A stretch of DNA of 64,000 nt, taken from the NCBI GenBank assembly GCA_016708925.1, contig JADJET010000006.1:124001-188000 (forward strand), written 5' to 3'. This DNA is from Gammaproteobacteria bacterium (GTDB lineage Bacteria > Pseudomonadota > Gammaproteobacteria > Pseudomonadales > Porticoccaceae). Below the pieces are notes generated by a model, which made no database searches, had not been told where the DNA came from, and was given only the letters and a program-made list of their open reading frames with translations. Of this stretch, positions 58,115 to 64,000 are shown piece after piece; within the stretch, counting starts at the first letter, position 1, and each line of letters begins with the position of its first letter. A program made the translations under genes and the position numbers.

Positions 58115-59785
58115 CTAGCCCGTCACCGTTTCCGGAGGCTGCGCCAAAAAGGTCTGACACACCGCCAGCGCGTCGCCGAACGCGGTAAAGCTGTTTTCCC
58201 GCCCTATCAACTGAAGGATGCCGGCTTTTTCCAGTTTGCCGTGCACTTTCGGGTTAGCGCCGAGCAGCATGACTCTCACCCCGCGTTTGTGCAGATCGCG
58301 GATGACTTCTTCCAGTGTCTGGAGCCCGGTGATGTCGATGAAAGGCACCCAGCGCAGCCGGATGATGAGCACCTTCGGGTCGGTATGGGTGCTGGCCAAT
58401 GCCCGCTCGAAATTTTCCACCGCACCGAAAAAGAACGGCCCTTCCACCGCGTACACCAGCACGCCGGGTGGTAGCTGTGCGAGACCCAGGTGCGCGAATT
58501 CCTGGTGTAATTCGTGCTGGGTTGCCTGGCGCACTTCGACACTGGTCGCCATGCGCCGCAGAAAATGCAGGGTGGCGAGAATCACGCCAATGTTGACCGC
58601 CACTACCAGATCGGCAAATACGGTAAGGCCAAAGGTAACCAGCAGGATCACCACATCGGCGCGCGGCGCGCGCTGGATCATTTTGACGAAGTGGGGCACT
58701 TCGCTCATGTTCCAGGCCACCACGAACAGGATCGCCGCGAGCGCCGCCAGTGGCACATGCACTGCCAGTGGCGCGAGAAACAGCACGATCAGCACCAGCG
58801 TCAGCGCGTGCACGATGCCCGCCAGCGGGCTGGTGCCGCCGTTGCGGATATTGGTGGCGGTGCGGGCGATGGCGCCGGTCGCGGCAAAGCCGCCGAACAG
58901 GGGCGCGGCGATGTTGGCGATGCCCTGGCCGATCAGCTCCTGGTTGGAATCGTGGCGCGTGCCCGCCATGCCGTCGGCGACGACCGCCGACAGCAGCGAC
59001 TCGATCGCGCCGAGCATGGCGATGGTGAAGGCCGGTCCGATCAATTCGATGACACCCTGGATCGAAATCGCCGGCAGTTGCAGCGTCGGCAAACCCGACG
59101 GAATACCGCCAAAGGCACTGCCGATGGTGCGCACGCTGGCAAAGTGAAACACCGCCTGCAAGGTGGTCGCCACCACCAACGCGACCAGCGGCCCCGGGAC
59201 GCGTTTCATCCCCGGAACCTTGGGCGCGTAGATCACCAGTGCCAGCGACAGGGCGGCCAGTGCCGTCGTGGTGCCGTCGAAGTGCGGCAGCGCATGGAAC
59301 AGATGCCACAATTTTTCGTGGAAGTGTTCACCCGCCACCGCGGGCAGGCCGAAGAAGTCCCGCCACTGCCCCACCCAGATGATGATGCCGATGCCGGCGG
59401 TGAAGCCGAGAATCACCGGGTCCGGAATAAAGCGGATGATCGTGCCCATGCGGGCGAGGCCGAGCAACAGCAGAATCACCCCGGCCATCAGGGTCGCGAT
59501 CTGCAAGCCCGCGATGCCGTACTTCGCCGTGATGCCCGAGAGGATCACGATAAAGGCGCCGGTCGGTCCCGCGATCTGCAGGCGACTGCCGCCGAGCGCC
59601 GAGACCAGAAAGCCCGCGATGATGGCGGTATACAAACCCTGCTCCGGTTTGGCGCCGGACGCGATGGCGAAGGCCATCGCCAGGGGCAGAGCCACGATGC
59701 CGACGATGACGCCCGACACAATATTCGGCAGCCAGTGTTGGCGGCCCAGCAGGCCGGCGCGTTGGGCTTCGGTCAAAGCCAGCAT
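58115..59785 (-). CDS. SulP family anion transporter with STAS domain
   Basis: A 556-residue protein with about 12 helices (SGVIVGIVALPLAMAFAIAS and LQIAGPTGAFIVILSGI near the start) and a cytosolic C-terminal STAS domain (about 430-550, KVLIIRLRWVPFIDITGLQT). NGGTSPLAGIVHALTL is a family motif. SulP members carry sulfate, bicarbonate or dicarboxylates, and the STAS domain regulates activity; no carbonic anhydrase gene is beside it to point to bicarbonate. Confidence 0.93.
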   Translation of the reverse strand: MLALTEAQRAGLLGRQHWLPNIVSGVIVGIVALPLAMAFAIASGAKPEQGLYTAIIAGFLVSALGGSRLQIAGPTGAFIVILSGITAKYGIAGLQIATLMAGVILLLLGLARMGTIIRFIPDPVILGFTAGIGIIIWVGQWRDFFGLPAVAGEHFHEKLWHLFHALPHFDGTTTALAALSLALVIYAPKVPGMKRVPGPLVALVVATTLQAVFHFASVRTIGSAFGGIPSGLPTLQLPAISIQGVIELIGPAFTIAMLGAIESLLSAVVADGMAGTRHDSNQELIGQGIANIAAPLFGGFAATGAIARTATNIRNGGTSPLAGIVHALTLVLIVLFLAPLAVHVPLAALAAILFVVAWNMSEVPHFVKMIQRAPRADVVILLVTFGLTVFADLVVAVNIGVILATLHFLRRMATSVEVRQATQHELHQEFAHLGLAQLPPGVLVYAVEGPFFFGAVENFERALASTHTDPKVLIIRLRWVPFIDITGLQTLEEVIRDLHKRGVRVMLLGANPKVHGKLEKAGILQLIGRENSFTAFGDALAVCQTFLAQPPETVTG

Positions 59786-59979
59786 GAGGCAAGCTCCCAG
59801 TGGGAGTCAGTCGCTCCGGTACACTTCCGTGGCAGAGCGACGAACGGATATTTTTCGGCGCGGGAATTATAGAACTTGTCTGGGCGTTGCGTATGGCGAA
59901 AGTGTTTGGAGCTTGATGGGGCGCGTCTGGTTCGTGGTGAGTGAAATATGCGCGCGCTCCATGGCCGGCGGCACGAGCG

Positions 59980-61908
59980 TCATCCGATGGATTGAGCATC
60001 GACGGGTGAAGCCTGGAGATCGCACAGCGGCACCACGCTGAATGGGGCGGGTGTTTCGCCGCGCTGACTGCGTTCGCGCAAGACGATATAGGCGGATTCA
60101 AGGTGGCGGCGAAACCGGTCCGTAGCGAAGAGTGGACAGGTGCCGCGATTGCGCGCGAGGCGGGCCCGGATTTCGCGCAGCCGTTCGGGATGGCGAGCGA
60201 GTTCCAGGGCCAGGGCCGCGTAGCTGTCAAGATCACGGGCGATTAACTCGGGCAGCCCGACCGCGCTCAGTAAACTGGCCGCGACCCGCCCCGCAAAGGT
60301 GTTGCCGGCGCAGGTCAGCACCGGCAAGCCCGCCCACAGCGCATCGCTCGCGGTGGTGTGCGCGTTGTAGGGCAGGGTATCGAGAAACAGATCCGCGCGC
60401 CGGTGGCGGGCGAGATGGGCTCCCGTGGGGACACGGGGCGCAAACACCAGTCGCTCCGGAGCGATGCCGTGCAGTAGTGCCTGTGCCCGCAGGTTGCGTG
60501 TGGCGACCGGGTTGTCCTCCAGCAACCAGAGCACGCTGCCCGATACCTGGTGCAACAGCCGCATCCAGATCGCGAACAGCTCTGGCGTGATCTTGTAGTT
60601 ATTGTTGAAGCAGCCAAAGACGAAGCCATCCTCCGGGAGGTTGAGATCGGCGCGGGCGGGCGTGTGAACATCGATTTGCCGGCTGTCGTCGGTCGCCTGG
60701 TAGCTGTCCGGCAGGTGCAGGATCTGCTCCGAATAATGCGAGTAGTCTTCCGGCGGAATAACCCAAGGGTCCGCGATGATGTAATCAATGTAGCGCGCGC
60801 CCATGGTGGCCGGCATGCCCAGATAGTTGATCTGAACCGGTACCGGGCGCTGGGCCAGAATTCCCGTGCGGCTGCCCTGGGTATAGCCCTTGAGATCGAC
60901 GGCGATGTCGATTTCCATCTCGCGCAGCAGTAGCGCGATTTCGCGGTCTGTTTTGGCGCGCACATCGATGAAATGATCAAACGCGTTGATCAGGCGACTG
61001 CGCATGGAATCCTGGCGATCCGGGCCAAACGAAATTGCAGTAATGTCGAAGCGAGCGAAATCGTGATGTTCGAACAATCCTGCCATCAGGTGTGTGGTGG
61101 CGTGTTCGTGAAAATCCGCCGACAGGTACGCCACCCGGATTTTGTCGTGCGCGTAGCGCTCGCCCGACCACAGGGGCGTGGCCGCCGGCGGATATTTGTC
61201 CGCGGCATAGGTTTTCGCGCAGGCAAGTTGTGCCGCCGCCGTGTTCGACATGGCGGTGAATGAAAACGGATCGCACGCTCGGCGGCCGGCTGCGACCGCC
61301 TCGACAAGCTGGATCTGCTCGGCGTGGTAGTCGCGCCAGTCGCAACAGAGCAGCCTCAGGTACCTCAGCTTGCCCGCCGCGTAGGGACAATCGGGCGCGA
61401 TAGCCAGCAACTGTGCAAACGCCAGCGCGGCATCCTCATGGCGCCGGCTGTCCTGCAATACCACGCCGCGGTTGTAGCGCGCTTCGATATACCCGGGGCG
61501 CAGCGCGAGCGCGCGGTCATACTCCGCCAAGGCAGCGTCATGGCGATGCAATTCCTGCAACGCCAGTGCGCGGTTGTAATGGGATTCCGGCGAGTCCGGT
61601 CGGATGGCGAGGGCGCGCTCGTAGCAGGTCAGCGCCTGCGCGTGACGGCCCAGTTCGCGCAGCGCGTTACCGAGGTTGGTGAGGGCATCGGGATTGCGTG
61701 GATTGATATGGATGGCCCGGCCGATCAATTCCAGCGCCGCTTCGGGATTGCCGCTTTGCAGACTGGCCACGCCCAGCAAGTGCAGCGCGTCGAAGTGTCC
61801 GGGCTGGTCCCCCAGAATCTCCTGATACAAAACCGCCGCCCGCGCGATCTGACCTTGTTGATGCAGGCCCAAGGCCTGCTGGAGCTTGGTGGAAATTCCT
61901 GGCGTCAT
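59980..61908 (-). CDS. TPR / GT41 O-GlcNAc-transferase-like protein
   Basis: A 642-residue protein. Residues about 5-180 form four to five TPR units (NPRNPDALTNLGNALRELGR, SPESHYNRALALQELHRHDA, YIEARYNRGVVLQD). The rest is the SPY/OGT catalytic domain: VAYLSADFHEHATTHLMAG, INYLGMPATMGARYIDYII, CFNNNYKITPELFAIW, HTTASDALWAGLPVLTC and FAGRVAASLLSAVGLPELIA. It should transfer a sugar, probably GlcNAc, to protein or another acceptor; the donor is not proven. It stands alone with no surface-polymer genes around it. Confidence 0.92.
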   Translation of the reverse strand: MTPGISTKLQQALGLHQQGQIARAAVLYQEILGDQPGHFDALHLLGVASLQSGNPEAALELIGRAIHINPRNPDALTNLGNALRELGRHAQALTCYERALAIRPDSPESHYNRALALQELHRHDAALAEYDRALALRPGYIEARYNRGVVLQDSRRHEDAALAFAQLLAIAPDCPYAAGKLRYLRLLCCDWRDYHAEQIQLVEAVAAGRRACDPFSFTAMSNTAAAQLACAKTYAADKYPPAATPLWSGERYAHDKIRVAYLSADFHEHATTHLMAGLFEHHDFARFDITAISFGPDRQDSMRSRLINAFDHFIDVRAKTDREIALLLREMEIDIAVDLKGYTQGSRTGILAQRPVPVQINYLGMPATMGARYIDYIIADPWVIPPEDYSHYSEQILHLPDSYQATDDSRQIDVHTPARADLNLPEDGFVFGCFNNNYKITPELFAIWMRLLHQVSGSVLWLLEDNPVATRNLRAQALLHGIAPERLVFAPRVPTGAHLARHRRADLFLDTLPYNAHTTASDALWAGLPVLTCAGNTFAGRVAASLLSAVGLPELIARDLDSYAALALELARHPERLREIRARLARNRGTCPLFATDRFRRHLESAYIVLRERSQRGETPAPFSVVPLCDLQASPVDAQSIG

Positions 61909-62040
61909 CCCGCGACCCCGGGGTTGTCGATAGCCGGTATTGTGGCAGAAGTTTCCGACCCGCCGGCGCTTGGCTCGGTGCTTTTGGTTGTGCGGGACTG
62001 CACCACCTCTCTACAATGCCTGCCCTGATTTTGCCGCCAA

Positions 62041-62190
62041 ATGGGTTCGACGATGGCCGATGAAGCTGCTGCTTCACGCCTGCGTATCATGGCGGCGCTG
62101 TTTTCACCGAACCGGCTCGGCGCCGCGCGGTTTTGTCCGCTGAATTTTTCAATTCGCTGGTTCGTTCAGCGGCAGAATCGGGACTCGTGA
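62041..62190 (+). CDS. Possible small ORF or 5' gene remnant
   Basis: An ORF of 49 codons in the 298 bp gap between the OGT-like and PPOX genes. A promoter-like pair TTGTGC (61988-61993) and TACAAT (62012-62017) lies about 25 bp before its first ATG; a second in-frame ATG is at 62053. The segment MAALFSPNRLGA looks like the N-terminus of OYE-type reductases, but the match stops there. No SD is seen. It may be the 5' end of a deleted gene; a real small protein is less likely. Confidence 0.25.
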   Translation: MGSTMADEAAASRLRIMAALFSPNRLGAARFCPLNFSIRWFVQRQNRDS

Positions 62191-62206
62191 TTGCCGTTGC
62201 GCACGG

Positions 62207-62788
62207 CTACGAGCCGCCGGAGTGGCCAGTACTTACGGCAAGTGTCTTGGCAACAATATTGGTGGGAATACCATCGATGGTACTTTGGTTTTTCTCCGCC
62301 CAGTATTGCGCTATGCCGTCCGGGCCCTTCTTCACCGCCCAGTCGTTCAGCAGTTCCCGATCTTCAACCTGCGAATAGCGGGGCACTGCCATCCCGCAGG
62401 ACGTTTGCACCAGATCGATGGTCACGTCGAACAGTTGCCGCGCTCCAGGCAAGGGTTTGAACAGCGGAAATAACTCAGCCCATTCCGGATCGCCGTTATG
62501 AATCACTTTCGCGGTACCGTAGAGCCGCATGATCAGTGGATCGCCATCAAACGCGCAAAACATAATGGTCATGCGGGGGTGCTGCTGGACGTGGGCCGCG
62601 GTCTCGTTGCCACTGCCCGTGACGTTCAGCCAGACCACGCGTCCGGGATCGAGGACGAGCAACGAATCCATGCCCTTGGGGGAAACGCTCACGCGACTGT
62701 CGGCAGTGGCGGTGCCGACAAAAAAAATCCGCTGTTTCGCGATGAATTGGATATGTTGTTCGGACAACTGGTTGTACTGCTGACCCAT
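62207..62788 (-). CDS. Pyridoxamine 5'-phosphate oxidase family protein
   Basis: A 193-residue split-barrel flavin- or F420-binding protein. FIAKQRIFFVGTATADSRVS and RVVWLNVTGSGNETAAHV match the PPOX family strands; RMTIMFCAFDGDPLIMRLYG is the central sheet. The ATG at 62788 has GGAG 7 bp upstream. It is not PdxH itself (it lacks PdxH-type C-terminal residues). Cofactor and substrate are unknown. Confidence 0.87.
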   Translation of the reverse strand: MGQQYNQLSEQHIQFIAKQRIFFVGTATADSRVSVSPKGMDSLLVLDPGRVVWLNVTGSGNETAAHVQQHPRMTIMFCAFDGDPLIMRLYGTAKVIHNGDPEWAELFPLFKPLPGARQLFDVTIDLVQTSCGMAVPRYSQVEDRELLNDWAVKKGPDGIAQYWAEKNQSTIDGIPTNIVAKTLAVSTGHSGGS

Positions 62789-62916
62789 GGCAGGCTCCGA
62801 CGGGTTGGATTGGCTGGAATAGATCCGCCATCCCTGCGCGGATCGGGGAAGCATAGCGAATCACGCCCGGCCTGAACCAGCATTGTGCGGGACGGGTGTT
62901 GGCAAGAGCCCGCGAT

Positions 62917-63774
62917 TCAAGCGTTACTGGCGGTCACGATCCACACCGCACAGGGCATTACCACGCCGGTGGGAGTCAGGTAGGGCCGCAGGACATCGCA
63001 AACGGATGCGCGAATCGCCGCCTTGCTCTGTTCATTGAAATCGGCGCTCATCAGTGCGCGACTCAAGGGGCCGACGTTGAACAGGAAGTCGACGCAGGTG
63101 TCGAGGTCGCCGCCGCCACCGATCACACAGGGCGCGTCGTGTTTCACGATCTCAATGGCAGCCAGGCCGGCTGCGTTGAGGATGCGCCGCACCCGCTCGG
63201 GATCCGCGAAGGACATGGGGCCGGGGGCATCCGCCGGCGGGGCTGGTGGCAGCTCGACGTGCCGCGCGGCCGCCTTGACGGGTTCGCTCATCCAGGGATT
63301 CTCGTCGGCGCCGCGCCAGCACACGAACGCGAGTCGTCCTTTGGGCGCCATTGCCGCGCGGACATTCCTGAAAGCGGCCACCGGATCGGTAAAGAACATC
63401 ACCCCAAACCGGGAGATGACGCGGTCGTACAGCGCGGCGCCGAGCGCATCCGCCTGGACGTCGGCTTCCACAAACTGCACCTGACTCAGGCCGCCCTGCC
63501 GGGCCCGCGCCCGTGCGAGCATGGGTGCGGACACATCGACGCCGGTGACGGTCCCGGAGGCGCCGACCATTGCCGCCGCCTGTAAAGCGGTGGCGCCACA
63601 GCCGCAACCAACATCCAGCACCCGATGGCCAGCGCCAAGTCCCGCTGCGCGCAGCATGGCGTCGCCCAGCACGCCGATCTGCCGGTCGAGCTGCGCCTGG
63701 TATTCCACCCACTTGCTGCCGGCCTTGGCATTCCAGAAGGCGATCTGATCCGCGTTGGTTGCTTGGTCGTTCAT
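62917..63774 (-). CDS. Class I SAM-dependent methyltransferase
   Basis: A 285-residue protein. VLDVGCGCGATALQAAAMVG is motif I, VTGVDVSAPML motif II, and RFGVMFFTDPVAAFRNV and MAPKGRLAFVCWRG follow as in the UbiE-like / small-molecule branch. The N-terminus NADQIAFWNAKAGSKWVEYQ is typical of this uncharacterised group. The ATG at 63774 has GAGA upstream; the longer frame to 63897 lacks family signal. Nearest neighbours give no clue to the substrate. The last 226 bp of the window hold no gene I can support. Confidence 0.9.
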   Translation of the reverse strand: MNDQATNADQIAFWNAKAGSKWVEYQAQLDRQIGVLGDAMLRAAGLGAGHRVLDVGCGCGATALQAAAMVGASGTVTGVDVSAPMLARARARQGGLSQVQFVEADVQADALGAALYDRVISRFGVMFFTDPVAAFRNVRAAMAPKGRLAFVCWRGADENPWMSEPVKAAARHVELPPAPPADAPGPMSFADPERVRRILNAAGLAAIEIVKHDAPCVIGGGGDLDTCVDFLFNVGPLSRALMSADFNEQSKAAIRASVCDVLRPYLTPTGVVMPCAVWIVTASNA

Positions 63775-64000
63775 ACGGTTCTCCGCAATTGAGTTGAATG
63801 GCGAGCTGAGCATCGGTTCAACGACCACCGGGCGGCATCCGCGTGGGGTTATCGACCGAAGGGGCCCGGGGGCTGCGTAGCGTAACGCCATTTGCATGGA
63901 CGCGGGCGATCACGCCTGCCGGCCCTGACGAGAACGGGCTTTTCCCCTACCCATCGTCCGCGCAAATGCGGCACTATGCGTCGCTCATGACGGCACTCCG

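Overview
The window is chromosomal DNA of high GC content from a gammaproteobacterium. The evidence is a Crp/Vfr protein very close to E. coli CRP in its DNA-binding half, a trpC-crp-OsmC junction, the fis-prmA-accC-accB-aroQ-dsbD block, an erpA-anmK-M23 peptidase-tyrS-rRNA block (the order I remember from Pseudomonas), an LpoP-type activator beside PBP1b, and an rrn operon with Ile and Ala tRNAs in the spacer. It is not a plain Pseudomonas: dusB is missing, an OYE gene sits inside the pur cluster, and a catabolic-looking section with Baeyer-Villiger and luciferase-like oxidoreductases follows. A hydrocarbon- or terpenoid-degrading lineage of the Nevskiales/Immundisolibacter kind would fit, but that is inference.

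Layout. 1-28 kb is dense housekeeping DNA, mostly read leftward: trpC end, crp, osmC family, lysR, coq7, purD, an OYE-family reductase, a small membrane protein, purH, fis, a frameshifted zinc-ribbon/DUF3426 gene carrying a 13-copy hexamer repeat, prmA, accC, accB, aroQ and dsbD; then DUF2333, a PAS-GGDEF-EAL protein, a PfkB kinase, mrcB-lpoP, and the leftward heme operon hemJ-hemL-nudix-hemB-rsmC. 27-34 kb holds argC, a DUF6776-like gene, erpA with a TATAAT and Fur-like box, a DsrE-like secreted protein, anmK, a MepM-like peptidase and tyrS. 33.8-39.4 kb is a complete rrn operon (two promoters, 16S, tRNA-Ile, tRNA-Ala, boxA, 23S with its processing stem, 5S, terminator).

39.5-46 kb holds an MFS transporter and a tight four-gene leftward operon: two-TM ion channel, DUF1003 protein, MprF/LpiA and an AcvB/VirJ-like protein. 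This pairs an aminoacyl-phosphatidylglycerol synthase with its likely hydrolase. 46-55 kb is the accessory-looking part: two tandem paralogous LLM flavin oxidoreductases each with its own terminator, a 3'-truncated beta-hydroxyacid dehydrogenase, a GFA-family protein, a third LLM enzyme, a HAPMO-like Baeyer-Villiger monooxygenase with a clear promoter, a bifunctional glutathionylspermidine synthetase/amidase, and the decayed remnant of a c-type cytochrome. 55-64 kb carries a patatin-like protein whose catalytic serine and aspartate are separated by a large polytopic membrane region, a SulP transporter, a TPR/GT41 O-GlcNAc-transferase-like protein, a PPOX-family flavin protein and a SAM methyltransferase.

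The strongest candidates for undescribed biology are the channel-DUF1003-MprF-AcvB operon, the patatin with an inserted membrane domain, the orphan terminator plus anti-Shine-Dalgarno RNA candidate after osmC, and the BVMO/LLM/Gsp neighbourhood.
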